The notes under the pieces were generated by a model. It was not told the DNA's origin. It did not search any database and saw only the letters and a list, made by a program, of their open reading frames with translations. A DNA stretch of 50,955 bases, taken from the NCBI RefSeq assembly GCF_947286155.1, contig NZ_CAMYPD010000019.1, forward strand, positions 1 to 50,955, given 5' to 3'. Of this stretch, positions 17,842 through 26,367 are shown in pieces; position 1 is the first letter of the stretch, and every line of letters starts with the position of its first letter. This DNA is from an uncultured Tessaracoccus sp. GTDB lineage: Bacteria; Actinomycetota; Actinomycetes; Propionibacteriales; Propionibacteriaceae. The position numbers were made by a program, and so were the translations under genes.

Positions 17842-19350
17842 ATGTTGTTGACCATCCTCGCCCTGCTACCGATCGTCGGTTCGGTGGTCGTTGCCCTGCT
17901 CAAGGGGCAGACCGCCAAGCTGATCGGCATGGGCTTTGCGCTGACCACGTTGGTGCTCGGCGTCGTGACTGCCGCGATGAGCATCTCGGGCACGATGTCG
18001 CTCGCCATCTCGGTGCCGTGGATTCGCCCGATTGGTGCGTTCTACGCCCTCGACATGACCCGCATGGACGCGGTGCTCGTGCTGCTGACCGTCATCCTCG
18101 TGCCGGTCGTGCTGCTCGCTGAGTGGCACATCGACGAGCGCAGCGACGTGCGCGGCACTGCGTCGGGCTTCTTCTCGCTCGCGCTGCTCATGCAGGGCCT
18201 GGCACTGTTCGTGTTCCTCGCGGGCGACCTGCTGCTGTTCTACCTGGCCTTCGAAGCCACGCTCATTCCGATCTACTTCCTGATCGGACGCTTCGGCGGC
18301 GAGGGCAGGCAGCGCGCTGCGGTGAAGTTCCTGCTCTTCTCGCTGGCCGGCGGTTTGGTGCTGCTGGTGGGCATCGTCGGGCTCTACGCCGTGTCCGTTT
18401 CGCAGGGTCAGCCGAGCCTGCTGATTCAGGATCTCGGTTCGCTGGAGATGGCGACGTCGACCGCGCACTGGCTGTTCATCGCGGTGTTCTTCGCGTTCGC
18501 CGTGAAGGCGCCCCTGGTGGGCGTACACTCCTGGCTGCCCGACGCTGCCGCGGCCGCGTCTCCGGGCACCTCGACGCTGCTCGTCGGCGTGCTGGACAAG
18601 ATCGGCACCTTCGGCATCATCAAGATCTGCTTGGTGATCTTCCCCGAGTCGGTGCAGTGGGCCGCGCCAGTGGTGATCGTCTGGGCTATCGTCTCGATGT
18701 TCTTCGGCGCGCTGATGGCGCTGAACGCCACCGACATGCTGCGCCTGGTGAGCTACACATCCATCAGCCACTTCGGCTTCATGGTGGTGGGCATCTTCGC
18801 GCTCACGACGCAGTCGATGACCGGCTCGATCTTCTACATGCTGAACCATGGGTTCTCGACGGCGGCGCTGTTCCTCGTCGTTGGATTCCTCGTCGCCCGC
18901 CGCGGCAGCCAGGACATCAACGACTTCGGCGGCGTGCAGAAGGTAGCCCCCGTGCTGGCCGGCTTCTTCCTGCTGTCTGGCCTGTCGGCGCTCGCACTGC
19001 CTGGCATGTCGAGCTTCGTTTCGGAATTCCTGGTGATGGCCGGCACATGGCAGCGGTACCCCGTGCACGTCGCCTTCCTGGTGGTGGGCATGGTGCTGGC
19101 TGCCAGCTACGTGCTGCGTCTGTACAAGACCACCATGACCGGCCCCGTCACCGAGCAAGTTGAGGAGAAGGTGAGCAAGGACCTGAGCCTTCGCGAGAAG
19201 GCGGCGGTGTTCCCGCTGATCGTGCTGCTCCTCGTCCTGGGCTTCCTGCCCAAGCCGGCACTGCAGATCATTGATGAAGCCTCGACGGGCTTCCTCACGG
19301 TTGCAGGTGTCTCGGATCCCGCCCCACAGATGAAGGAAGGCGGACGCTGA
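17842..19350 (+). CDS. nuoM: NADH-quinone oxidoreductase subunit M
   Basis: Antiporter-like proton-pumping subunit, 502 residues, about 14 spans. The proton-path blocks LLFYLAFEATLIPIYFLIG (conserved Glu) and VKAPLVGVHSWLPDAAAAASP (conserved Lys) are plain, and so is VSYTSISHFGFMVVG. AAGGAGAT lies ahead of the ATG at 17842. Stop and nuoN start overlap as TGATG. Confidence 0.97.
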   Translation: MLLTILALLPIVGSVVVALLKGQTAKLIGMGFALTTLVLGVVTAAMSISGTMSLAISVPWIRPIGAFYALDMTRMDAVLVLLTVILVPVVLLAEWHIDERSDVRGTASGFFSLALLMQGLALFVFLAGDLLLFYLAFEATLIPIYFLIGRFGGEGRQRAAVKFLLFSLAGGLVLLVGIVGLYAVSVSQGQPSLLIQDLGSLEMATSTAHWLFIAVFFAFAVKAPLVGVHSWLPDAAAAASPGTSTLLVGVLDKIGTFGIIKICLVIFPESVQWAAPVVIVWAIVSMFFGALMALNATDMLRLVSYTSISHFGFMVVGIFALTTQSMTGSIFYMLNHGFSTAALFLVVGFLVARRGSQDINDFGGVQKVAPVLAGFFLLSGLSALALPGMSSFVSEFLVMAGTWQRYPVHVAFLVVGMVLAASYVLRLYKTTMTGPVTEQVEEKVSKDLSLREKAAVFPLIVLLLVLGFLPKPALQIIDEASTGFLTVAGVSDPAPQMKEGGR

Positions 19351-20921
19351 TGAACGTCCTGGAGATTACGGCACCCACTATCGAGTGGGCGTTGCTCGCA
19401 CCGCTGCTCGTGGTGTTTGGCGGCGCCGTGCTCGCCGTCGTGGTCGAGGCATTCACGCCCCGTAGCTCGCGCTACGTCGTGCAGACCAGCCTCGCGTCGC
19501 TCACCATCCTGGGCGCTGGCGCGGCTCTCGCGCTACAGCTCGGCAACTTCGAGCCGCAGAAGCTTGCGATGGACACGATCTCGTACGACGGTCCGACACT
19601 GGTGTTCTGGGTCCTCCTGCTCGTGTTCGGGCTGGGTGGCGTCGCGCTGTTCGCTGAGCGGGGCGTCTCCGACGGCCAGTCGGCATTCGCGCCGTCGGCT
19701 TCGGCGGCCCCTGGATCCCCTCTCGAACGTGAGGCCGTGCGCCTTCGTCGCGAGCACACCGAAGTATTCCCGCTGCTGCTGTTCACGCTGCTGGGCATGA
19801 TGCTGTTCGCCTCCGCCAACGACTTCATCTTGATGTTCGTGGCGCTCGAGGTGTTCTCGCTGCCGCTGTACCTGCTGTCGTCGATGGCGCGACGCCGTCG
19901 CCTGCTGTCGCAGGAGTCTGGTCTGAAGTACTTCCTGCTCGGATCGCTCGCCTCGGGTATCTTCCTCTACGGCGTGGCCATGCTGTACGGCTACTCGGGC
20001 TCGCTGAAGCTCACCGGCCTCGAAGAGGCTGTGAAGTCGCAGACCGACAACTACTGGCTGTTGCTGCTGGGCCTCGTGCTGGTGTCCGTCGGCTTGCTGT
20101 TCAAGATCGGCGCGGTGCCGTTCCACTCGTGGACGCCCGATGTCTACATGGGCGCCCCGACCCCGGTCACCGGTTTCATGGCGATTGCGACGAAGTCCGC
20201 CGCCGTTGCTGCGTTGGTGCGCGTGCTGTTCGTCGGCTTGGGCGGCGCCCGATGGGACTGGCAGCCGTTCATCGCGGTCGTCGCGGTGTTGTCGATGGTC
20301 GTCGGCGCGGTGATCGCGCTGTGGCAGACCGACATCAAGCGCCTCCTCGCGTACTCGGCCATCACGCATGCTGGTTTCATCCTCGTGGGTGTCGTCGGCG
20401 CGGTTGTGCTCGACAAGGACGTGTTCGTGACGTCCCTCGGCGCGGTGGCCTTCTACCTGCTCACCTACGGCGTGGCGACGCTGGGTGCGTTCGGCCTCGT
20501 GATGTGCGTGCGTCGGGCGGGTGGCGAAGCCACGTCCCTTGACGACTGGAAGGGCATCGGCAAGAGCAACCCGCTGCTGGCTGGTGTGATGACGCTGTTC
20601 TTCCTGAGCTTCGCTGGCATTCCGCTCACGGCCGGCTTCGTCGGCAAGCTCGCCGTGTTCGCGGCGGCCTTCCAGGGTGGCTACGCGTGGCTGGTGATCG
20701 TCGCGATCATCATGAGCGTGGTGGCGGCGTACTTCTACCTCAAGGTGACGGTCGTGATGTGGTTCGACTCCGCCGACGAGGACTCCGAAGTGGTCGTGGC
20801 TACTCCGTCGCTGTGGGTGTGGAGCCTCGTGGTGATCTCCGCGCTCGCGACGGTGATCCTCGGCCTGGTGCCCGGCGGTGTCCTTGACCTGTTCGGACAG
20901 TTCTCGGAGTTCATCCGCTGA
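19350..20921 (+). CDS. nuoN: NADH-quinone oxidoreductase subunit N
   Basis: Third antiporter-like subunit, 523 residues, about 14 spans. Typical blocks: FVALEVFSLPLYLLSSMAR, KIGAVPFHSWTPDVYMGAPTPVTGFMA and LLAYSAITHAGFILVG. A ~40-residue hydrophilic insert near residues 105-145 (Ser/Ala/Pro-rich) is longer than in E. coli NuoN. Overlaps nuoM before and the polyprenyl synthase after, both by TGATG. Confidence 0.96.
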   Translation: MNVLEITAPTIEWALLAPLLVVFGGAVLAVVVEAFTPRSSRYVVQTSLASLTILGAGAALALQLGNFEPQKLAMDTISYDGPTLVFWVLLLVFGLGGVALFAERGVSDGQSAFAPSASAAPGSPLEREAVRLRREHTEVFPLLLFTLLGMMLFASANDFILMFVALEVFSLPLYLLSSMARRRRLLSQESGLKYFLLGSLASGIFLYGVAMLYGYSGSLKLTGLEEAVKSQTDNYWLLLLGLVLVSVGLLFKIGAVPFHSWTPDVYMGAPTPVTGFMAIATKSAAVAALVRVLFVGLGGARWDWQPFIAVVAVLSMVVGAVIALWQTDIKRLLAYSAITHAGFILVGVVGAVVLDKDVFVTSLGAVAFYLLTYGVATLGAFGLVMCVRRAGGEATSLDDWKGIGKSNPLLAGVMTLFFLSFAGIPLTAGFVGKLAVFAAAFQGGYAWLVIVAIIMSVVAAYFYLKVTVVMWFDSADEDSEVVVATPSLWVWSLVVISALATVILGLVPGGVLDLFGQFSEFIR

Positions 20922-21883
20922 TGACTGCATCCTTTGACGCACGGATCCAGAAGCGGCTCGACGAGTTCGAGCCGCTTCTGGCCGCTGCGGCCGTGGCGAA
21001 CACTCCGTACGTCACGCAGGCAGCGCGCCACGTGATCGAAGCAGGAGGCAAACGATTCCGCCCCATGCTGGTGTTCGTGGCGAGTGAATTCGGAGAGGTG
21101 AGCGACGAGCAGCGACTCCAGAACGCCGCGATGGTGATGGAGTTGACGCACGTCGCGAGCTTGTACCACGACGACGTTATGGACGAGGCTGACGTGCGGC
21201 GAGGAGCGCCGTCGGCGAACCGGTTCTATGGCAACTCGGTGGCGATCCTCGTCGGTGATTTCCTGTTCTCGCAGGCCTCTGACATGGTGGCCGGTCTCGG
21301 CCCGGAGTTCGTGCAGCTGCAGTCCAGGACGTTCTCCAGGCTCGTGCAGGGGCAGATCGCGGAGACGATTGGCCCGTCGGAGGAAGATGACCCCCTCGAG
21401 CATTACCTGCAGGTGATTGCCGACAAGACGGGCTCACTCATCGCGGCGTCGGCGTGCTTCGGTGCGATGGCTGCGAACGCGAGCGCCGAGCATATCGAGG
21501 CGCTGCGCAGCTTCGGTGAGGAGATCGGCGTGGTGTTCCAGCTCTCCGACGACCTCATCGACATCACCTCTGAGCAAACCGGCAAGACGCCCGGTACCGA
21601 TCTGCGTGAGGGCGTGCCCACGCTGCCGGTGCTGATGCTGCGGAAGAAGAACGACCCGGCTGACGCCGAGCTGCTGACGCTCATCGACGGTGACCTCACC
21701 GACGACGCCACGCTGGCGGAGGTGCTGCGGCAGCTCCGCGCCCACCCGATCATGGACGAAGCGAAGGCCGAGGTGGAACGCCACGCTGCGCTCGCCCGCC
21801 AGACGCTCGCTCCGCTCCCGGAGGGCGACGCCAAGACCGCGCTGTTCGAAGTGTGCGACGAGCTCGTCCGCCGCGAGCACTGA
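20921..21883 (+). CDS. Polyprenyl diphosphate synthase (trans, long chain)
   Basis: Condenses isopentenyl diphosphate onto an allylic primer to build the menaquinone side chain. 320 residues. First Asp-rich motif YHDDVMDEAD (Asp84, 85, 88) and second LSDDLID (Asp210, 211, 214) are both complete; GGKRFRPML (about 43-51) is the homoallylic binding block. Residues before the first Asp motif (THVASLY) are small, which suits a long product, but chain length cannot be set from this alone. The start overlaps the nuoN stop (TGATG), so expression is coupled to complex I. Probably the octaprenyl/nonaprenyl-type enzyme feeding MenA. Confidence 0.9.
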   Translation: MTASFDARIQKRLDEFEPLLAAAAVANTPYVTQAARHVIEAGGKRFRPMLVFVASEFGEVSDEQRLQNAAMVMELTHVASLYHDDVMDEADVRRGAPSANRFYGNSVAILVGDFLFSQASDMVAGLGPEFVQLQSRTFSRLVQGQIAETIGPSEEDDPLEHYLQVIADKTGSLIAASACFGAMAANASAEHIEALRSFGEEIGVVFQLSDDLIDITSEQTGKTPGTDLREGVPTLPVLMLRKKNDPADAELLTLIDGDLTDDATLAEVLRQLRAHPIMDEAKAEVERHAALARQTLAPLPEGDAKTALFEVCDELVRREH

Positions 21884-21897
21884 GCCACAGATCTTCG

Positions 21898-21936
21898 GTG
21901 GTTGAGTAGCCCGCGGAGCGGGCGTATCGAAACCAC
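21898..21936 (+). repeat. REP-like palindromic element, copy 1
   Basis: Reads GTGGTT-GAGTAG, then CCCGC-GGA-GCGGG (5-bp stem with a 3-nt loop), then CGTATCGA-AACCAC. The outer GTGGTT/AACCAC and inner CCCGC/GCGGG arms pair, giving a 39-nt interrupted hairpin. It starts 15 bp after the polyprenyl synthase stop. The head GGTTGAGTAG and tail CGTATCGAAACC look like a dispersed intergenic repeat of high-GC actinobacteria (recollection, not searched). Confidence 0.65.
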
Positions 21937-21951
21937 ATCGCATCCGTCATC

Positions 21952-22028
21952 TAACCCAATATCCACATTCGTTTCCGAAAATCGGCCAAAAACGCCTTCT
22001 ACGGCAAACGCGTGTGGATATTGGGTTA
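21952..22028. repeat. 16-bp perfect inverted repeat with 45-nt spacer
   Basis: TAACCCAATATCCACA (21952-21967) and its exact complement TGTGGATATTGGGTTA (22013-22028). Pairing resumes after two mismatches (CGTTT with AAACG), so the stem is longer but imperfect. The arms are AT-rich for this genome, and the spacer encodes nothing. It lies between the two REP-like hairpins and between convergent genes. It has no T-run, so it is not a standard intrinsic terminator. Confidence 0.75.
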
Positions 22029-22049
22029 CTTCTTCACGGAGACAGCATC

Positions 22050-22078
22050 TCGATACGGCGACTGCGTCGCCTACTCGA
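22050..22078 (-). repeat. REP-like palindromic element, copy 2 (inverted)
   Basis: Plus strand reads TCGATACG-GCGAC-TGC-GTCGC-CTACTCGA. Its complement has the same head and tail as copy 1 (GAGTAG, stem, CGTATCGA) with a different stem sequence (GCGAC/GTCGC) that still pairs. Compensated stem changes between copies suggest that the hairpin matters. Opposite orientation to copy 1. Confidence 0.6.
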
Positions 22079-22094
22079 TGGGCTGGACCTGACC

Positions 22095-22122
22095 GGTGGT
22101 TGAGCAGGGCGACCCGATCACC
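22095..22122 (+). repeat. Degenerate third REP-like copy reaching the M13 peptidase stop
   Basis: GGTGGTTGAGCAG followed by GGCGACCCGATCACC. Head matches copy 1 (GGTGGTTGAGTAG) with one change; the tail is diverged. The minus-strand TGA of the peptidase gene (22120-22118) lies inside it, in the segment read GGTGATCGGG, so the repeat supplies that gene's stop codon. Confidence 0.45.
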
Positions 22123-24058
22123 AGATGCTGACGCGCTCCTGAGGCTCGAGCCAGAGACCATCGCCAGGGGCTGTGTCGAAGGCCTCGTGGAAGGCATCGA
22201 CGTTCTTTACGATCTGGTTCACGCGAAACTCAGCGGGGGAGTGGGGGTCGACGCTGAGGAGCATCTTCGCCATCTCCGGGCGGCGCTTCGACTGCCACAC
22301 CTGCGCGTACGACAGGAAGAACCGCTGCGCGGGAGTGAACCCGTCGATCGGCTCCCCGTCGGGGCGCCCGCCCGCGATCAACCACGCCTTGTACGCGATG
22401 CCGACGCCGCCGAGGTCACCGATGATCTCACCGAGTGTGAGCTTGCCGTTCACGTGCCCGTCGACGCCCTCGGGGGAGAGCCCATTGTACTGGCTCACGA
22501 GTCGGGCCGTGGCTTGCTCGAACGCGGCCTTGTCGTCGGCGGTCCACCAGTCACGAATCTTGCCCTCGGCATCGGTCGTCGAGCCCTTGTCGTCGAAGCC
22601 ATGCCCAATCTCGTGCCCGATGATCGCACCAATGGCGCCGTAGTTGACGGCATCGTCGGCGTCGATGTTGAAGAACGGCGGCTGCAGAATCGCCGCGGGG
22701 AACACGATCTCGTTGCGCAGCGGGTGGTAGTACGCATTCACCGTCTGGGGCAGCATGGCCCAGTCGGATTCCTGCACCGGGCCGAGCACGCGCGACAGCG
22801 AGTACTCGAAGTCAAACTCGTTGCTGGCAAGCACGTTCGCGAGCAGGTCGTCGCCCACCTCCAGCGCGGAGTAGTCACGCCAACGCGACGGGTAGCCGAT
22901 CTTCGGCGTGAATCCCCTGAGCTTCTCGAGCGCCTGCTCCTTCGTCGTCTCGGACATCCACGTGAGCTCGCGGATGGACTGGTCGTAGGCCTTGATGAGG
23001 TTGCCGACGAGCGCATCCATGGCGGCCTTGGCCTCGGGCTTGAAGTGTTTCGCCACGTACAGCTTACCGATGGCCTCACCAATCACACCCTCGACGAACG
23101 CGATGCCGCGCTTCCACCTGGGACGCAACTCCTGGGTACCGGAGAGTGTGCGCCCGTAGAAGTCGAAGTTGGCTTCGACGAACTGCGACGACAGGTAAGG
23201 CGCGACGCTCGAGATCACGTGCCAGCGCGCCCACGCGCGCCACGCATCGGCAGGTTCCTCCTCGACGAGCCTGGCGAGCGCCTCCACGAACGACGGCTGC
23301 TCGACGACGACGTACTCCAGCTTCTCGACGGGGATGCCCGCCCCTTCGCGGAACCGCTCCCAAGCGAATCCAGGCGCAACGCTCTGCAGCTCCTCCCACG
23401 ACTTCGGGTTGAACATCGCGACGATGTCCCTACACCGCACCTTGTCCCAATGCTGCGCAGCGATCTTGGTTTCGAGCGCCAGCACGGCGTCGGCCTGATC
23501 GGCGGCGTCGGAAACACCGCCGAGCGCGAGCATGCGCTCGACGTGGGCACGGTACGCAGCTCGGGTCTCGGCGTGTTCCTCGAGTCGGTAGTACTCCTCA
23601 TCCGGCAGTCCCAGCCCGCTCTGCGCGATGAACAAGACGTAGCGAGAAGGGTCTCCCGGGTCAGTTTCCTCGCCGAAGTGGACGAGGCTCAGCAACCCCC
23701 GACGCGCCGCGTCACCCAGGTAGCTGGCGAGCGAGGCGCCGTCGGTGATGCCCTCGATGGCCTCCAGGAGCGGGCGCAGCGGTGCGGCACCGAGCTTTTC
23801 CACCTTCTGCTCATTCATGAACGACGCGTAGAGCTGCGCGATCTTCGCTTCCTCGGAGCCGGGTTCAGCGTTGCGGATGCCCTCGACGATCGCACGCACA
23901 TTCGCCTCCGCATCGTCGCGGAGATCAACAAAGGCACCGGCGGACGATTTATCGGGATCGATCTGCGCGGTGGCGAGCCAACGCCCGTGGAAGTGGCGGA
24001 ACAGGTCGTCGACGAGGCGCACCTCGTCGTCGCGGTGAGAAAAATCGAGTCCAGTCAT
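22118..24058 (-). CDS. M13 family (neprilysin-like) zinc metallopeptidase
   Basis: Zinc endopeptidase for short peptides, 646 residues. The zinc site is GHEIGHGFDD (His482, Glu483, His486) with the third ligand Glu544 in GEIIGDLGG; the substrate-binding NAYYHP block is at about 441-446, and the protein ends in ...VSIW, the Trp-terminated end usual for the family. The N-terminus (MTGLDFSHRDDEVR) has no signal peptide or membrane span, so it should be cytoplasmic or leaderlessly exported, like M. tuberculosis Zmp1 of similar length. The ATG lies 7 nt after a TAGGCT -10 box. The gene converges on the polyprenyl synthase across the repeat region. Confidence 0.93.
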   Translation of the reverse strand: MTGLDFSHRDDEVRLVDDLFRHFHGRWLATAQIDPDKSSAGAFVDLRDDAEANVRAIVEGIRNAEPGSEEAKIAQLYASFMNEQKVEKLGAAPLRPLLEAIEGITDGASLASYLGDAARRGLLSLVHFGEETDPGDPSRYVLFIAQSGLGLPDEEYYRLEEHAETRAAYRAHVERMLALGGVSDAADQADAVLALETKIAAQHWDKVRCRDIVAMFNPKSWEELQSVAPGFAWERFREGAGIPVEKLEYVVVEQPSFVEALARLVEEEPADAWRAWARWHVISSVAPYLSSQFVEANFDFYGRTLSGTQELRPRWKRGIAFVEGVIGEAIGKLYVAKHFKPEAKAAMDALVGNLIKAYDQSIRELTWMSETTKEQALEKLRGFTPKIGYPSRWRDYSALEVGDDLLANVLASNEFDFEYSLSRVLGPVQESDWAMLPQTVNAYYHPLRNEIVFPAAILQPPFFNIDADDAVNYGAIGAIIGHEIGHGFDDKGSTTDAEGKIRDWWTADDKAAFEQATARLVSQYNGLSPEGVDGHVNGKLTLGEIIGDLGGVGIAYKAWLIAGGRPDGEPIDGFTPAQRFFLSYAQVWQSKRRPEMAKMLLSVDPHSPAEFRVNQIVKNVDAFHEAFDTAPGDGLWLEPQERVSIW

Positions 24059-24065
24059 GCCGTCC

Positions 24066-24071
24066 AGCCTA
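24066..24071 (-). promoter_or_regulatory. -10 box of the M13 peptidase (leaderless)
   Basis: Minus-strand TAGGCT ends 7 nt before the ATG at 24058, leaving no room for a ribosome binding site. The same hexamer stands before moxR, the DUF5682 gene and the WGR gene. Confidence 0.5.
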
Positions 24072-24094
24072 GTTGGCGCTCGGCGTGCGGCTAC

Positions 24095-25327
24095 TTACTT
24101 GTTCCAGGTGATGATGACCTCATCGGGGTTCTCAGCGAGCATGTTCGCCGATGCGCGGGCAGTGACCTTGAGCTCCTGGGTGCCTGGGTTGGAACCGTCG
24201 GCGTACTCGAACTCCAGGTTGAAGGTCATATCCAGCGTGGCCACACCGATGGACAGATCGTCGGTGCTGAGGCTGGGCTGCACCCCTACCAAAGGATTGC
24301 CGACGAGGCTCCACCGGATCGAGCCTGGCTTGATGGGTTTCGCTGGACGAACCCCTTGCGGGCACCCTTTCGAGCTGGGAGCTTGCATCTCCACGCACTG
24401 CTCGAGAGAACGCTCCAACGCTGAACGGAACGCGTCGTTACCGGCGTTCGTGAAGGCCGGCGTTGCCGGCAGCAGCGTCTCCTCCGCGAACTGTAGCGAG
24501 CCAATGGTGAAGCTGTTGTCAGAGGGGTATTGAATGAACGGCAATTCCGTCGAAAGGTTGTACACGCCGGGCACCACCTCGATGGGCTGCATCTTGGGCA
24601 CCTCGACGCCGTTCACTTTCAGCGGCAGTGACTCGGCCTGCACGAGCTCGATCACGACGGTAACGGTGGTGCGCTCCAGCTCGTAACTCCCGCGGTCGTC
24701 GAGCACCACGGGGATACTTGTGTGCACAGGCTGCCCGGCGAGTGTGTAGCTCACCTCCACGTCCGACGCCTTCTTGTCGGTGGTCAGGATCTTGATGTCA
24801 TCGATAGGCGCTTTCTCGCGCATCGCCTGGTGCGCCTTGCGGGAGAGCAGCACCATCGTGCTGGTCTCGTCGCCCCCGCGCTTCCCGAGGGATAAGGCCT
24901 TGTCGATATCGCCGTCGGCGAGCGCATGGAGATACTCGGAGACGGCCGCCTGCGGAGTGCGGATAGTCCCCGCAGACTCGCTGCCGGAAGGCTTCACGAT
25001 GGTGCGCTCATCGACGGTGGGCTTGCGCAGCACGAGGGCATAGAACGTGCCGGCCGCGACGGCGAGCACGACCACGACCGTGAACACTGCGACGACCATC
25101 TTCCAGGGGAAGGGGCCGCGCGAGCGCTCCTCCTCGATGACAGGCGCCTCGTAGCGCGACTGGTCGCGAGCGCGCATCAAGATGGACTGGATCGCCTCCG
25201 GGTCCTGCTCCTGCGACGCGTCAGGCCGCGCAGCGGAGGGGCGAGGTTCTGGCGCGCGTGCGCGCCCGGAATCTGGCGGCTGCCAGCCACCCGGTGGAGG
25301 TGGCGCAGACGGCCGCCATTGATTCAT
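24095..25327 (-). CDS. Single-pass membrane protein of unknown function with Pro-rich cytoplasmic N-terminus
   Basis: 410 residues. The first ~60 are Pro/Arg/Ala-rich (RPSAPPPPGGWQPPD), then one span (MVVAVFTVVVVLAVAAGTFYA, about 78-98), then a ~300-residue extracytoplasmic part. Just after the span, SEYLHALADGDIDKALSLG resembles the opening of NTF2-like domains in secreted actinobacterial proteins; the rest appears beta-rich. I chose ATG 25327, which overlaps the korB stop (ATGA) with GGGAGG upstream; ATG 25345 lies inside korB. Coupling to korAB is the only clue to function, and none is assigned. Confidence 0.7.
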   Translation of the reverse strand: MNQWRPSAPPPPGGWQPPDSGRARAPEPRPSAARPDASQEQDPEAIQSILMRARDQSRYEAPVIEEERSRGPFPWKMVVAVFTVVVVLAVAAGTFYALVLRKPTVDERTIVKPSGSESAGTIRTPQAAVSEYLHALADGDIDKALSLGKRGGDETSTMVLLSRKAHQAMREKAPIDDIKILTTDKKASDVEVSYTLAGQPVHTSIPVVLDDRGSYELERTTVTVVIELVQAESLPLKVNGVEVPKMQPIEVVPGVYNLSTELPFIQYPSDNSFTIGSLQFAEETLLPATPAFTNAGNDAFRSALERSLEQCVEMQAPSSKGCPQGVRPAKPIKPGSIRWSLVGNPLVGVQPSLSTDDLSIGVATLDMTFNLEFEYADGSNPGTQELKVTARASANMLAENPDEVIITWNK

Positions 25328-26367
25328 TGTGTCCGAGCCTCCCACGTGTCAGGTCCTGCGATGACTGAGGCTAGCGCAGCAGCCCGGTCAGGTGACGCGA
25401 CAGCGGTGATTTGCTCGCGCGCGAGATCGTCGTAGGTGGGGCGATCCACGCAACGCAGCACCCCGATCGGGGCCTGATCAAGCACACCTGGCTGAGTGAG
25501 CCTGGACAGCGCGAACGCGTACGTTGGGTCGTCGCGCGTCTCGTCGTGCACCACGATGGCCGACGGGTCCACGTCGGCGGTCTGGACGACGCTGAGCGCA
25601 CCGTACTCGTCGCGGACCACCGCCTTGTGCCCGTCCTTGCCGAACGTGATGGGCTCGCCGTGACGCAGCGGGATGAGGGTCTCGACGGCCTCAGGCCCCT
25701 TGATGGCATCGAATGCGCCGTCGTTGAAGATGGGGCAGTTCTGGAAGATCTCGATGAAGGATGCGCCGCGGTGCTGGGCCGCGCGCTCCATCACCTCCGT
25801 GAGCCCGGCGCGATCGGAGTCGACGGCGCGAGCCACGAACGTCGCCTCCGCGCCCAACGCCACGGACAGTGGGTTGAACGGTTCGTCGAGCGAACCGTAC
25901 GGGGTTGACTTCGTCACCTTGCCGAGCTCGGAGGTGGGGGAGTACTGCCCCTTCGTGAGCCCGTAGATGCGGTTGTTGAACAGCAAGATGTTGATGTTCA
26001 CGTTGCGGCGCAGCGCGTGGATGAGGTGGTTGCCGCCGATGGAGAGCGCGTCGCCGTCGCCGGTGATGACCCAGATACTGAGGTCTTCGCGCGTGGCGGC
26101 GAGCCCCGTCGCGATGGCGGGCGCGCGCCCGTGGATGGAGTGCATGCCGTACGAGTCGACGTAGTATGGCAGACGCGACGAACAGCCGATGCCCGAGATC
26201 ATGACGATGTTCTCGCGCCGGATGCCGAGCCCCGCCGCCATCTGCTGGAACGTAGACAGAATTGCGTAGTCGCCGCAGCCTGGGCACCAGCGCACCTCTT
26301 GATCGCTCACCATCTTCTTGCGCTGCAAGGGCTCGATGGCCAGTGGAACGCCTGCAAGACCGCTCAT
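25324..26367 (-). CDS. korB: 2-oxoacid:ferredoxin oxidoreductase subunit beta
   Basis: Thiamine-diphosphate subunit, 347 residues, that works with KorA to oxidise a 2-oxoacid (probably 2-oxoglutarate) to its acyl-CoA with ferredoxin as acceptor. RWCPGCGDYAIL provides the first [4Fe-4S] cysteines; GDGDALSIGGNHLIHALRRN followed by NNRIYGLTKGQ is the ThDP/Mg site. No ferredoxin domain is fused and no ferredoxin gene adjoins. The start overlaps korA (ATGA). It would replace or supplement 2-oxoglutarate dehydrogenase in the TCA cycle, as in mycobacteria; other 2-oxoacids are possible. Confidence 0.92.
   Translation of the reverse strand: MSGLAGVPLAIEPLQRKKMVSDQEVRWCPGCGDYAILSTFQQMAAGLGIRRENIVMISGIGCSSRLPYYVDSYGMHSIHGRAPAIATGLAATREDLSIWVITGDGDALSIGGNHLIHALRRNVNINILLFNNRIYGLTKGQYSPTSELGKVTKSTPYGSLDEPFNPLSVALGAEATFVARAVDSDRAGLTEVMERAAQHRGASFIEIFQNCPIFNDGAFDAIKGPEAVETLIPLRHGEPITFGKDGHKAVVRDEYGALSVVQTADVDPSAIVVHDETRDDPTYAFALSRLTQPGVLDQAPIGVLRCVDRPTYDDLAREQITAVASPDRAAALASVIAGPDTWEARTQ

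Noticed and set aside
21884..21940. REP-like hairpin as an intrinsic terminator of the nuo operon
   Set aside because: Stem is GC-rich but no T-run follows; Rho-dependent or other termination is equally possible.
21952..22028. Inverted repeat as the ends of an insertion sequence or miniature transposon
   Set aside because: Only 45 bp lie between the arms, there is no transposase and no target duplication was seen; described as a repeat only.
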